DNA of 64,000 bases. Origin: Actinomycetaceae bacterium (lineage in GTDB: Bacteria; Actinomycetota; Actinomycetes; Actinomycetales; Actinomycetaceae). How positions within the stretch are numbered: the first letter of the stretch is position 1; every line of letters begins with the position of its first letter. A program made the position numbers and the translations under genes. The notes below the pieces were generated by a model. That model ran no database searches, had not been told where the DNA came from, and saw nothing but the letters and a program-made list of their open reading frames with translations. This document shows, piece by piece, positions 37,695 through 48,005 of this stretch. Location of the stretch: NCBI GenBank assembly GCA_030540715.1, contig JAUNVQ010000004.1, positions 69,592-133,591 on the forward strand. Direction: 5' to 3'.

Positions 37695-39326
37695 ATGAGT
37701 GATACTCCCCCACCACGCCCCACCACGCAGCGCCAAACGTCGCTGACACTTCGTATGGTCACCGTCATTGTGTCGCTACTTATTGCGGGGCTAACAATTG
37801 CGGGTGCAACAATCTTGGGCATTCTTCAAGCCCAACTTATTGGTCAGGTGGAATCAGAGATTACTGCAGCAGCTTTGCGTCTATCTGCCACAAACCCTCA
37901 GTCGACATACACAACGGATACTTTTACTTTGCCGTCAAACTACTATGTACGCATTGAAGTTGAAGGCGCTCAAACCCAGCAGTGGATTTCACTGATTGAC
38001 AAAAAAGATAGCGGTACCCCAGCTGTTGACAACATTATGCAGCTTGCCCCCATGACAGATAGCGGCGTAACACAGCCAATCACCGTTGCATCTGATACAG
38101 ATGTAAAATGGCAGGCTGTGGCGGCTCCTATCTATCAACACAATGTTCAAATCGGTTTAGTCACTGTTGCCCAGCCATTGACCCCTGTACAAAACACTAT
38201 CCATAATACGGCTGTGTATTTATTGATATGCGGAATTATTTTAACAATTGTTGGAGGGGTCTCCGCGTTTTATATGGTTCGATATTCTTTGCGGCCCCTT
38301 CGGGAAATCGAGGCGGTTGCTGGCCGTATTGCCGAAGGCGACCTATCACAACGTATTGTTGATGAACCACCCGGCACAGAGGTCGGTTCCCTAGCGCGTT
38401 CCCTTAATAAAATGTTGTCACGTATTGAACGTTCTTTCGCTTTACAAAAACATTCTGAAGAAAAAATGCGCCGCTTTATTGCCGATGCCTCTCACGAGCT
38501 TCGCACTCCACTTGCTGCAATCCGCGGATACGGGGAACTTTACGAAATGGGGGGCGTCCCTTCAGAGCGTGTCCCCGATGTGATGCACAGAATTTCCTCT
38601 GAGGCCGCACGGATGGGAATTTTAGTTGAAGATCTCCTGAAACTTGTCAGGCTAGATGAAGGGCGCCAACATAAAGTAGAGCCGGTAAATCTGGCAGATT
38701 TAGTGCGTAACTCTGCTATGGATCTTATTGCGTTAAGCCCCGGTCGTGATGTGACTTTATGGGGGCTCAACGGTAAAGATTTCCCCGAAGAGCTATGGAC
38801 TGCAGCCGACACCGACCAAGTCACCCAGGTCATGATGAATCTTATTGGCAATATCGACCGCTATACACCGAGTGATAGCCCTGTCGAAATCCTCGTAGGA
38901 ACCTACCGTTCATCACCTTCGGCTGAACTCATGGATGTTATCGAGGTACGCGATCATGGCCCGGGTGTGAATTTGGAGGCACTTCCACGCCTTTTTGAAC
39001 GGTTTTACCGAGCAGATACATCACGTTCACGTGAAACAGGAGGCACCGGCCTAGGTTTATCCATAGTTGATGCCGTAGCAAAGGCTCATCAAGGAATAGC
39101 TCAAGCAATGGAAACACCTGGTGGGGGTTTAACAGTCAGATTTTCGTTAAAACATCACAGCGTGACGCCCTCTAATAATAGTGGCTTTCCAGCCGAACGT
39201 CCCCACATGCCACATACGTCTCAAACACATCACATAGTGAAGTCACACAGACATGAAGAACCCCAGCGCGAAGAAGCCATGGGACGTTTCCGCCGACTAT
39301 TTCGCAGTGAGAAGGACAAAAATTAG
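37695..39326 (+). CDS. Membrane sensor histidine kinase
   Basis: This 543-residue protein has membrane helices at about 19-45 and 172-196 flanking a roughly 125-residue extracytoplasmic sensor domain. A HAMP domain (about 197-250) leads to the HisKA helix with H267 in ADASHELRTPLAAI. The ATPase domain carries the N box (NLIGNIDRYTP), the G1 box (DHGPGV), LFERFYRAD and TGLGLSIV. The C-terminal 70 residues are a His/Arg-rich hydrophilic tail not needed for the core. It should phosphorylate the regulator encoded immediately upstream; the signal is unknown. Confidence 0.93.
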   Translation: MSDTPPPRPTTQRQTSLTLRMVTVIVSLLIAGLTIAGATILGILQAQLIGQVESEITAAALRLSATNPQSTYTTDTFTLPSNYYVRIEVEGAQTQQWISLIDKKDSGTPAVDNIMQLAPMTDSGVTQPITVASDTDVKWQAVAAPIYQHNVQIGLVTVAQPLTPVQNTIHNTAVYLLICGIILTIVGGVSAFYMVRYSLRPLREIEAVAGRIAEGDLSQRIVDEPPGTEVGSLARSLNKMLSRIERSFALQKHSEEKMRRFIADASHELRTPLAAIRGYGELYEMGGVPSERVPDVMHRISSEAARMGILVEDLLKLVRLDEGRQHKVEPVNLADLVRNSAMDLIALSPGRDVTLWGLNGKDFPEELWTAADTDQVTQVMMNLIGNIDRYTPSDSPVEILVGTYRSSPSAELMDVIEVRDHGPGVNLEALPRLFERFYRADTSRSRETGGTGLGLSIVDAVAKAHQGIAQAMETPGGGLTVRFSLKHHSVTPSNNSGFPAERPHMPHTSQTHHIVKSHRHEEPQREEAMGRFRRLFRSEKDKN

Positions 39327-39431
39327 GTTATTTCGCCTTCAGAAAGAACACTATTACCTGCACGTTCGACTTACTGCGCTGAACGATCTAGACTAGCAAC
39401 ACCGCTAGAACAAAATGAGGTGCAGATTCAT

Positions 39432-40424
39432 ATGAGCGATACCGCAACCGGTCCTTGGCTTCAGTCGGCCTTCGTGTCGGCTATGAAAGGCATTGACGCC
39501 CAAGCAAGTGAACAAAGCCTGACTGAAGAAGCACTACGTCTCATCGAAGAATGGTCTTCACCTCAACGGATCTTTCACAATATTGATCATGTAAAGCGTT
39601 TACTTAATCGAGTGGATGATGTCGAAAACTGGACCCATAATCCCGATATTTTACGGGTTGCAGCCTGGTATCACTTGGCTGTTTTTTCACTTCCACGTAC
39701 CACTATCACTGAATGTCGTGATGATAATGCCGAAGCATCGGCTGCTCAGGCCCACCGTCAACTACAGGCCTTTGGGGTCAGCAAAGATACTGCAGACCAT
39801 GTGGCTTCATTAATTTTATCGCTACGTTCAACTGTTGCTGCGCCCGATGATAACGACACAGTAACCTTTGTTGACGTTGATTTATCGTATCTTGCCTCTA
39901 TTCCTCAAGACTACAAAAAATATATTGGCCAATTGCGCCAAGAATGTGCATCCATTCCGGATGAACACTATCTTCAGCAGCGTCGAGCCCACATCAAACG
40001 TCTGCTTGATAGGAACGATATTTTCTTGTCCCCACTCTCTGATGATTTAGAGACACCTGCCCGCCAAAATCTTGAAGGCGAGCTTTACCGTATTGAACAA
40101 GAACTCAACATTGACGATCCATCGTTAGAGAAAATGGATACCTCACAGCCCTCAGATTCAATGCGCGAGACTGAGGCCCATAGTGATAGTGATGATGATA
40201 CTGGCACACTGATTATTCGCGCAAAATCTAAAGGCCCAAAAACTGGCTCTACCTCGGTTGTTACCACACCAACGCATTCTTCAGAGGCATTGACTCCCGT
40301 GATGGGTATTCCAACTAAGGAATCGCAAGACAGTGATAACGACAACGAGGATTCTTTCGCCTCGACCCTGGAATCAGCTGTTGATTGCTTTGATTTACTT
40401 GATGAAAAAGTAGAGCGAGGCTAG
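39432..40424 (+). CDS. HD-superfamily-like protein with degenerate metal site
   Basis: The protein has 330 residues from ATG 39432, with GAGGTG 8 bases upstream (a GTG at 39420 overlaps that site). The first 200 residues match a family of predicted HD phosphohydrolases: FHNIDHVKRLL, AAWYHLAVF, DNAEASAAQA, FVDVDLSYLA and RRAHIKRLLDRNDIF. The signature HD dyad that normally reads AAWFHDAV is HL here, so a metal ligand is missing. The remaining 130 residues are acidic, Ser/Thr-rich and probably disordered. It follows the histidine kinase by about 105 bp but need not be co-regulated. Confidence 0.75.
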   Translation: MSDTATGPWLQSAFVSAMKGIDAQASEQSLTEEALRLIEEWSSPQRIFHNIDHVKRLLNRVDDVENWTHNPDILRVAAWYHLAVFSLPRTTITECRDDNAEASAAQAHRQLQAFGVSKDTADHVASLILSLRSTVAAPDDNDTVTFVDVDLSYLASIPQDYKKYIGQLRQECASIPDEHYLQQRRAHIKRLLDRNDIFLSPLSDDLETPARQNLEGELYRIEQELNIDDPSLEKMDTSQPSDSMRETEAHSDSDDDTGTLIIRAKSKGPKTGSTSVVTTPTHSSEALTPVMGIPTKESQDSDNDNEDSFASTLESAVDCFDLLDEKVERG

Positions 40425-40470
40425 ATTTTTGCGTCGATGAGTTTGCCACAAATAGATTGTAGGCATGTGA

Positions 40471-40480
40471 TACCTAGGTA
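40471..40480. promoter_or_regulatory. Palindrome upstream of the WXG100 gene
   Basis: TACCTAGGTA is a perfect 10-bp palindrome about 220 bp before the WXG100 start, flanked by GTGA and TCAC in inverted orientation. It could be an operator, but it is short and there is no second copy. Confidence 0.2.
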
Positions 40481-40703
40481 ACCTGCTCACACTTGTTATA
40501 CATATAGTGTAAACGCACATTCACATGGATAGTTTTCGTGTTTTACCTACGATTATTTGTAGGCCGCTCACGGGTTGTGTGTCAGCGACGTGTTTGCACA
40601 ATTTCTGGATAAATTGTACCTACCACACACACTGTGAAGAACTAATTATCTTTCTTTTATGAGGTCTAATCTTGTGTACGCCACCTAAAAGAAAGGAAAT
40701 ACA

Positions 40704-40997
40704 ATGGCCCAATTTAATGTAGATTCGCAACTTGTTCAGCAGGCTTCCGCAACAACAAAGACGATCGGAGACCAGATCCGAGCCGATGTAGCTACAATGA
40801 TGGCTCATTTGCATCAGCTGAGTTCATCATGGACTGGTACAGCCTCTGTTGCTTTTCAAGACTGCGCAACACAGTGGAAAGCAGCCCAAGCACAAGTTGA
40901 CAACTCGCTCGATTCTATCTCAGCGGCACTTGCTTGTGCAGCAGACACCTATGAACAAGCCGAAACTCAGACGGCAAACATGTTCTCGGCACGATAG
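40704..40997 (+). CDS. WXG100-family (ESAT-6-like) secreted protein
   Basis: This 97-residue protein has two helices joined by a turn carrying SSWTGTAS (W43-x-G45), typical of WXG100 substrates of type VII secretion. No signal peptide is present, as expected. AAAGGAAA gives a strong ribosome-binding site, and the 5' region is long (about 280 bp), suggesting its own promoter. There is no second WXG100 gene and no EccC/EssC ATPase nearby, so its secretion machine must lie elsewhere if it exists. Confidence 0.88.
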   Translation: MAQFNVDSQLVQQASATTKTIGDQIRADVATMMAHLHQLSSSWTGTASVAFQDCATQWKAAQAQVDNSLDSISAALACAADTYEQAETQTANMFSAR

Positions 40998-41253
40998 AAA
41001 CACACCTAGATCTCTTCTTTGTTTACTTTGTTTCTAAAAAGAAAATTGTTAAGTTGAAATGGTTTTTCAACACTAATCATCGATAAATATATTGTTATTG
41101 ATTGCGTTTTATCACTCACTGTTGATGGCGGAACTGTAATAGGAAATAGCTCAATGAAGTGTGCGTACGAAAAACCCGTTACAACAAGCATCACACGAAT
41201 AGCAAAGAAAGCTAAAAAGGCTACGTATAAAAAATATCTGTGTTGTGGAAGGC
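40998..41253. other. Convergent intergenic region after the WXG100 gene
   Basis: AT-rich spacer of about 255 bp between the plus-strand WXG100 gene and the groEL terminator. No gene or RNA was recognised. Confidence 0.4.
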
Positions 41254-41295
41254 AAAAAGTAGTGGCCCCGATAGATAATCTATCGGGGCCACTAC
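41254..41295 (-). terminator. Rho-independent terminator of groEL
   Basis: Perfect 18-bp inverted repeat GTAGTGGCCCCGATAGAT / ATCTATCGGGGCCACTAC (41259-41276 and 41278-41295). On the minus strand it is followed by TTTTT (41258-41254). It sits 57 bp beyond the groEL stop codon, in a convergent region. Confidence 0.93.
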
Positions 41296-41352
41296 ACTAC
41301 GTTTTACCGTCGTATGTACGGTAGCTACTACCTACATATCAACAAGAGGTTT

Positions 41353-43047
<1,695 letters not shown>

Positions 43048-43096
43048 TCACGTTCACGTCACGTGAAGGATACGTTTCACTCAAGCGCCTTGGTTT

Positions 43097-43123
43097 TTAT
43101 CACTCTCATTACTTGAGTGCTAA
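43097..43123. promoter_or_regulatory. CIRCE operator 1 (HrcA site) upstream of groEL
   Basis: TTATCACTC-N9-GAGTGCTAA matches the CIRCE consensus TTAGCACTC-N9-GAGTGCTAA with one mismatch. It lies 116 bp upstream of the groEL ATG. Confidence 0.88.
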
Positions 43124-43130
43124 CTAGAGT

Positions 43131-43157
43131 TTGGCACTCTCTGGCTCAGAGTGCAAG
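43131..43157. promoter_or_regulatory. CIRCE operator 2 (HrcA site) upstream of groEL
   Basis: TTGGCACTC-N9-GAGTGCAAG is a second CIRCE-like inverted repeat with three mismatches to consensus, 7 bp from the first. The pair would give cooperative HrcA repression. Confidence 0.75.
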
Positions 43158-43208
43158 ACAAACCTGCATGTTCACCCACGGGCGAACGCATATCAGCGAA
43201 ATGAGTGA

Positions 43209-43844
43209 CTACGGAGCGGTGTAGCCACCCTTTAGAAAGACCACAATATTCGTATTGCTTTGCGCGGCGAGTTGGGAAGACTCCTGAACTGTATCGATCT
43301 TAAGCGTTGCTGCAAGTGCCAATGCAGTGTCCTTTGATGCCTCACTGTCGTAATAGACAGAAGTTTGATTAATCCCCATTCCCGCCGAATTTCCAATACT
43401 AGTTGATGTGTAGCCTTCGGTGGTCAAAGCCTGCTGTGCTTTTGCAGCCGAACCCTGAGGTGCATTAACGTTGAGGATCATGACGCTCAAAGCTTTGTTG
43501 GCCGCACCATGTGGCGTATCTTGAGTTGGTTCTTGACTAGCTAAGGGCGAAACGTCCTCTTGAGGTGTAGTTTCCGTTTTTTCTGGTTCTTTCGGCTCTT
43601 CACTGGCAGACTCAGTGGTTGCCGGCTGCGATACCACAGGCTCAGCAGTTTTCTGCGGTTTGTCTGAACCAGGCTCTTGAGCAATCAACATACTAACTGC
43701 CCATGCCAGTAAGGGAAAAATGATCAGCACAGCTATAAAAGGTGCAAGTTCCTTCCATCGGGGCACTGGCCGACGATGCACACCAACGGGATGGTGTGGC
43801 GCTGCCTTGTCAAACTCATCTTTTTCATACTGTTCTACACTCAC
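43209..43844 (-). CDS. LytR C-terminal-domain (LytR_C) membrane protein
   Basis: The protein has 211 residues from GTG 43844; a TTG at 43853 is also possible and neither has a clear ribosome-binding site. A cytoplasmic N-terminus of about 30 residues, one membrane helix (about 32-55) and a Pro/Glu/Thr-rich linker precede a C-terminal LytR_C domain (about 118-211; MILNVNAPQGSAAKAQQALTTEG, TSVYYDSE). Stand-alone LytR_C proteins next to groEL2 are known in actinobacteria, for example VirR of Mycobacterium tuberculosis. They are thought to act with LCP enzymes at the cell wall. The gene faces away from the glycopolymer locus across 156 bp. Confidence 0.8.
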   Translation of the reverse strand: MSVEQYEKDEFDKAAPHHPVGVHRRPVPRWKELAPFIAVLIIFPLLAWAVSMLIAQEPGSDKPQKTAEPVVSQPATTESASEEPKEPEKTETTPQEDVSPLASQEPTQDTPHGAANKALSVMILNVNAPQGSAAKAQQALTTEGYTSTSIGNSAGMGINQTSVYYDSEASKDTALALAATLKIDTVQESSQLAAQSNTNIVVFLKGGYTAP

Positions 43845-44000
43845 ACATGACAATTTATCTTATTTTGTATCAATATGGTGCATGACGCGCACATTTTGTG
43901 TCTATGGCGACACACTTAACCTTTATGGTTATTTATCCTTTCCCCTAATTGTCTACACTAGAGACATCAAAGATTCCGTCCATCCTGTGAAGTAGGTACT

Positions 44001-45842
44001 ATGTACGTCAATATCTGGGCAAGACGAACAATGCTCGCCGTTTGCGATGCGTTGTGCTGGGCGATCGCCGCAATATGTATTATTGCATTGCGTTTTAGCT
44101 TCCGGCTATCACATGCCGATATGTATGCCGTAGTTACATTTGTTATGACAGCAATGATCTTTCAGGCAGCCATCGGCTTTTTTACAAAACAATACCGTAA
44201 CCGCTACCGCATAGGCTCCTTTGAAGATGTTGTCTTTATCGGCGTGCTTGCCGCAGCCTCAGCCATTTTTGCCGCTATCGTAACAGCACTGTTACCTCGC
44301 CTAGTAGCCGCTCCCATTACCGTTGTGCTTTCAGCGCCACTTCTTGCCATGCTCTTTATGGCCGTAACACGAACACTGTGGCGTACTTACCGCAGACGCG
44401 CTCATCCAGAAGACGCCGACAAAGAACCCATCTTTATTATTGGTGCTGGTGATGCTGGCTACCAGCTTGTTCGTCAGCTCAATACTGATCCGAACTCTCC
44501 CTACGAAGTTGTTGGACTTATTGATGATGCAAATGCAAAAAAGAACCTGCATCTTGACGGTGTGGCTGTAGTGGGTAACAGACATTCCCTCGTTGAAAAG
44601 GCGCGCAAATACGGTGTTGCCACCCTGCTCTACGCTATCCACAATGCGTCACGTGAAGTGATGACCGAATACTCTGACCTGTGCACTGAAAACAATTTGG
44701 AAATGCTTACCCTTCCACCAATCTCAAAAGTTGTTGGATCGAAAATCAATCTTGAAGATATCCGCCATATTGACGTTGCCGACCTTTTGGGCCGACGCCA
44801 GGTAAAGACTAATCTGTCGCAAATAGCTGGCTACGTTACCGGTAAACGTGTCATGGTAACTGGAGCGGGTGGATCAATAGGTTCAGAGATTTGCCGCCAG
44901 GTTCATGTTCTTGGTCCATCGGAACTTATTCTGCTGGACCGCGATGAAACCTCTTTACATGCCATGCAGCTTGACCTCTATGGCTCTGGATTACTGGACA
45001 CCCCTGATATGGTGTTATGCGATATTCGCGACAAGAATGCATTACGAAGGATCTATGAGGAACACAAACCACAGGTTGTTTTTCACACTGCAGCCCTCAA
45101 ACACCTTCCCATGCTTGAGCAATACCCAGAAGAAGGCTGGAAAACTAATACGATCGGCTCGTGGAACCTACTGGATTTAGCCGATGAATTCGGGGTTGAA
45201 AAATTTGTCAATATCTCAACCGATAAAGCCGCAGATGCGACCTCTGTGTTAGGCCGAACCAAACGCCTTGCCGAACGTTTAACGGCCCACTATGCCGAAA
45301 AAACTGGGCGCGATTTTGTGTCGGTGCGCTTTGGTAACGTACTTGGTTCACGCGGCTCCATGCTGTGGACCTTCCGCCACCAGATCGAAAAAGGCGGCCC
45401 CATTACGGTGACGCACCCCGACGTGGAACGCTACTTTATGACAATTCCCGAAGCCTGTGCTCTGGTAATTCAAGCTGGCGCTATTGGACGTCCAGGCGAG
45501 GTCATGGTGTTGGATATGGGTGAACCGGTGAAGATCTATGATGTTGCCCGACGCATGATTGCGCTGAGTAAAAAAGATATTGATATTGTTATCACTGGAC
45601 TTCGACCAGGCGAAAAGCTCTCGGAAGTACTGGTTGCCCAAGGCGAAGAAGACAACCGTCCTTTCCATCCGCTTATTTCACACGTGGCTGTCCCCACTAT
45701 TGACCCCGATGAACTGGAAGCCGCACACGCGGTAGCCACACAAAAAGATGACGTGATGCTCAAAACCGATGTGACGCCACAGTGGCAACCCGACCACCAG
45801 ATTACAACCGTTGACACCTCAAGCCCAGCAGTAAAAGACTAA
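44001..45842 (+). CDS. CapD/PglF-type membrane NDP-sugar 4,6-dehydratase
   Basis: In this 613-residue protein four membrane helices occupy residues about 10-125. A first Rossmann-like domain (about 142-240; IFIIGAGDAGYQL) and a catalytic SDR domain (about 280-560) follow. The latter has the NAD motif TGAGGSIGSE (287-296), LLDRDE and STDKA (406-410), with SVLGRTK replacing the usual YxxxK, as in PglF and CapD. Such enzymes convert UDP-GlcNAc to a 4-keto-6-deoxy sugar. With the aminotransferase and initiating transferase downstream, it should start synthesis of an amino-trideoxyhexose. It is the first gene of the glycopolymer locus. Confidence 0.9.
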   Translation: MYVNIWARRTMLAVCDALCWAIAAICIIALRFSFRLSHADMYAVVTFVMTAMIFQAAIGFFTKQYRNRYRIGSFEDVVFIGVLAAASAIFAAIVTALLPRLVAAPITVVLSAPLLAMLFMAVTRTLWRTYRRRAHPEDADKEPIFIIGAGDAGYQLVRQLNTDPNSPYEVVGLIDDANAKKNLHLDGVAVVGNRHSLVEKARKYGVATLLYAIHNASREVMTEYSDLCTENNLEMLTLPPISKVVGSKINLEDIRHIDVADLLGRRQVKTNLSQIAGYVTGKRVMVTGAGGSIGSEICRQVHVLGPSELILLDRDETSLHAMQLDLYGSGLLDTPDMVLCDIRDKNALRRIYEEHKPQVVFHTAALKHLPMLEQYPEEGWKTNTIGSWNLLDLADEFGVEKFVNISTDKAADATSVLGRTKRLAERLTAHYAEKTGRDFVSVRFGNVLGSRGSMLWTFRHQIEKGGPITVTHPDVERYFMTIPEACALVIQAGAIGRPGEVMVLDMGEPVKIYDVARRMIALSKKDIDIVITGLRPGEKLSEVLVAQGEEDNRPFHPLISHVAVPTIDPDELEAAHAVATQKDDVMLKTDVTPQWQPDHQITTVDTSSPAVKD

Positions 45843-46054
45843 GATAAAAGAAGATAACCAACAGCCCGCAAGTCTGCCCGCTCAGATGATGTCCAGCTCA
45901 ACCCTCGCTAAACGATTGCGCAGCATGGCTTATGCGTTAGTTGACGTCCTTGCCTGCTAGCCGTAGCCGATGCTTCGCTACGTAGCAAGAACATGCTGGC
46001 ACACTTTTCGGTAAATTATTTTGTGCAGCACCGCAATGAACTGAAGGAGGAACT

Positions 46055-47227
46055 GTGTCACTACCAGAACATGTCCCATTTTTTCGCCCCGATATTACAG
46101 AAGAAGAAGTCCAAGCTGTTGTCACTGCGTTACGTTCTGGTTGGCTGACAACTGGCGGAGTATGCGCACAGTTTGAAAAAGACTTCCAAGAATACCTGGG
46201 TGATGATTCGCTTCACTGCATTGCGGTAAACTCAGCTACTGCCGCGCTGCACCTGTCCGTTGAGGCGCTCGGGATTGGCCCTGGCGATGAAGTACTGGTG
46301 CCCACCTGGACTTTTACCTCAACGGCTGAGGTTGTCCGCTACATGGGTGCAACACCTGTACTGGTCGATATAGACCCCGATACCTTCTTTATTGATTTTG
46401 CAGATGCTGAAAGAAAAATCACGGAAAACACCAAGGCCATCATACCTGTTCATTTTGCTGGACTCCCCATACCGCGTGGGGCGCTCAACCGTTTTGCAGC
46501 CGACCACAGCCTTCATGTTATCGAGGATGCCGCGCACTGCTTTCCTGTGATGAATGAGGGTGGCCTTGTTGGACGTCTTTTCCCAGAGGGAGACTCCGAT
46601 GCTGTATGTTTCAGTTTTTATGCCACAAAAACTATGACAACTGGTGAAGGCGGCATGGTGGTTACCCGCGATAACGCTTTAGCCCAACGGATGAAAGCGA
46701 TGCGCCTTCACGGAATCTCGCGCGATGTTTTTGATCGCTACACCGCCAAGGGCGCATCATGGTTCTACGAAGTCATTGCCCCTGGTTTCAAATATAATCT
46801 TACCGATACTGCGGCAGCTCTTGGCCGCGTACAGCTCACCCGCGCTAAAGCAATGGCTGAGCGGCGCGGAGAAGTAGCAAAACAATATTTGGAGGCTTTT
46901 GCGGACCTTCCCGTTGCCCTGCCTGTCCAAGGTGATTCTGAACATGGGCATGCCTGGCATTTGTTCGTCATACAGATTTTGTCTGAAGCACATCTGGGTC
47001 GCGACGAATTCATTGAACGTGCTGCCGAAGCTGGCATAAGCTGTTCCGTTCACTTCATCCCACTGCATCTACACCCCTACTACCGCGACAAATACGGCTA
47101 CAAAGCACAAGACCTTCCCTATGCGGCAGCGAACTATCAGCAAGCTGTGTCACTGCCCATTTTTAGTGCACAGACAGATGCAGATACTCAAAAAGTCATT
47201 ACTGTGGTGCGGGAGTTACTAGGCTAA
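46055..47227 (+). CDS. DegT/DnrJ/EryC1-type sugar aminotransferase
   Basis: The protein has 390 residues from GTG 46055, with AAGGAGG directly upstream. PLP-binding features are IEDAAH (D158) and the Schiff-base lysine in SFYATKTMTTGEGG (K192); VNSATAALHLSVEALG and TWTFTSTAEV are also family-typical. It would aminate the 4-keto sugar made by the preceding dehydratase, giving a UDP-4-amino-4,6-dideoxy-N-acetylhexosamine. Whether the product has gluco or galacto configuration cannot be read from sequence. No PglD-type acetyltransferase gene is adjacent, which is consistent with a free 4-amino sugar such as AATGal. The gene is 212 bp after the dehydratase and overlaps the next gene by 1 bp. Confidence 0.92.
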   Translation: MSLPEHVPFFRPDITEEEVQAVVTALRSGWLTTGGVCAQFEKDFQEYLGDDSLHCIAVNSATAALHLSVEALGIGPGDEVLVPTWTFTSTAEVVRYMGATPVLVDIDPDTFFIDFADAERKITENTKAIIPVHFAGLPIPRGALNRFAADHSLHVIEDAAHCFPVMNEGGLVGRLFPEGDSDAVCFSFYATKTMTTGEGGMVVTRDNALAQRMKAMRLHGISRDVFDRYTAKGASWFYEVIAPGFKYNLTDTAAALGRVQLTRAKAMAERRGEVAKQYLEAFADLPVALPVQGDSEHGHAWHLFVIQILSEAHLGRDEFIERAAEAGISCSVHFIPLHLHPYYRDKYGYKAQDLPYAAANYQQAVSLPIFSAQTDADTQKVITVVRELLG

Positions 47228-47934
47228 TGGCACCACACAACAAGACAAAGACTTACAAGAAGAAACTAGCTAGCAGCGCCACTACAAGGCCACCTGCTCA
47301 ACAACCACTGGTCATGACAAGACAACAACATTGCGCCAGTGCCTATATTCGTCGCGGTTTTGACATCTTTTCTGCTGGGGCTGGCCTTATTGTACTTACC
47401 CCCCTGATGGGTGTTATCGCATTGGCCGTCACACTAGATTCACGCGGTCCTGCCCTCTTTCATCAAAAGCGGATAGGAAAAGATGGAATTCCTTTCTATA
47501 TCTGCAAATTTCGTTCAATGCGCACCGATCACGATGGACTGGCCGTATCGACCTCTGCAGATAATCGCGTCACCCGTGTAGGACGCGTGCTGCGAAAAAC
47601 CAAACTTGACGAAATTCCTCAACTGTACAACGTGTTAGCTGGGGATATGTCGCTGGTGGGGCCGCGCCCCGAAGTTCCGCAATATGCAAGGCTGTGGCCG
47701 CGCGATGCCGCAAAAGTGATTGTGTCGGCACGGCCGGGGATCACCGACCCAGTGTCAATCAAGTACCGTAACGAAGCCGACGTGTTGGCCCAGGCCGAGG
47801 ACGCCGAGGCCTACTACGTCAACGTATTGCTCCCCGAAAAAGCACACGCCTACGCGGATTATATTCGCACGCGGACGTTGGCATCAGATCTGCGCATTGT
47901 GATCGAAACACTAAAGGCTGTTGTTTCTGGATAA
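47227..47934 (+). CDS. Initiating phosphosugar transferase (PglC/WcaJ family)
   Basis: In this 235-residue protein a hydrophilic N-terminus of about 35 residues precedes a re-entrant hydrophobic helix (about 42-62) and the catalytic region. Conserved motifs are FHQKRIGKDGIPFYICKFRSMR, DEIPQLYNVLAGDMSLVGPRPE split over residues 70-150, and RPGITDP. Enzymes of this class transfer sugar-1-phosphate from UDP-sugar to undecaprenyl phosphate at the inner membrane leaflet, starting a lipid-linked glycan. The small size without extra membrane spans points to the PglC type. Its ATG overlaps the aminotransferase stop (TAATG), supporting use of that enzyme's product. Confidence 0.92.
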   Translation: MAPHNKTKTYKKKLASSATTRPPAQQPLVMTRQQHCASAYIRRGFDIFSAGAGLIVLTPLMGVIALAVTLDSRGPALFHQKRIGKDGIPFYICKFRSMRTDHDGLAVSTSADNRVTRVGRVLRKTKLDEIPQLYNVLAGDMSLVGPRPEVPQYARLWPRDAAKVIVSARPGITDPVSIKYRNEADVLAQAEDAEAYYVNVLLPEKAHAYADYIRTRTLASDLRIVIETLKAVVSG

Positions 47935-48005
47935 CGGAGCGTAGAGGTTATTGTCATAACAAAGCACCTGTACCCCTTGTAAAGACGATAAAAGGAAGAA
48001 GTATC

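Noticed and set aside
41254..41295. Perfect 18-bp inverted repeat as a mobile-element end
   Set aside because: It has a T-run on the groEL side and no partner copy or transposase, so it is a terminator.
44001..47934. Complete bacillosamine (PglFED) pathway
   Set aside because: PglF- and PglE-like genes are present but there is no PglD acetyltransferase, so di-N-acetylbacillosamine synthesis is not supported from this window.
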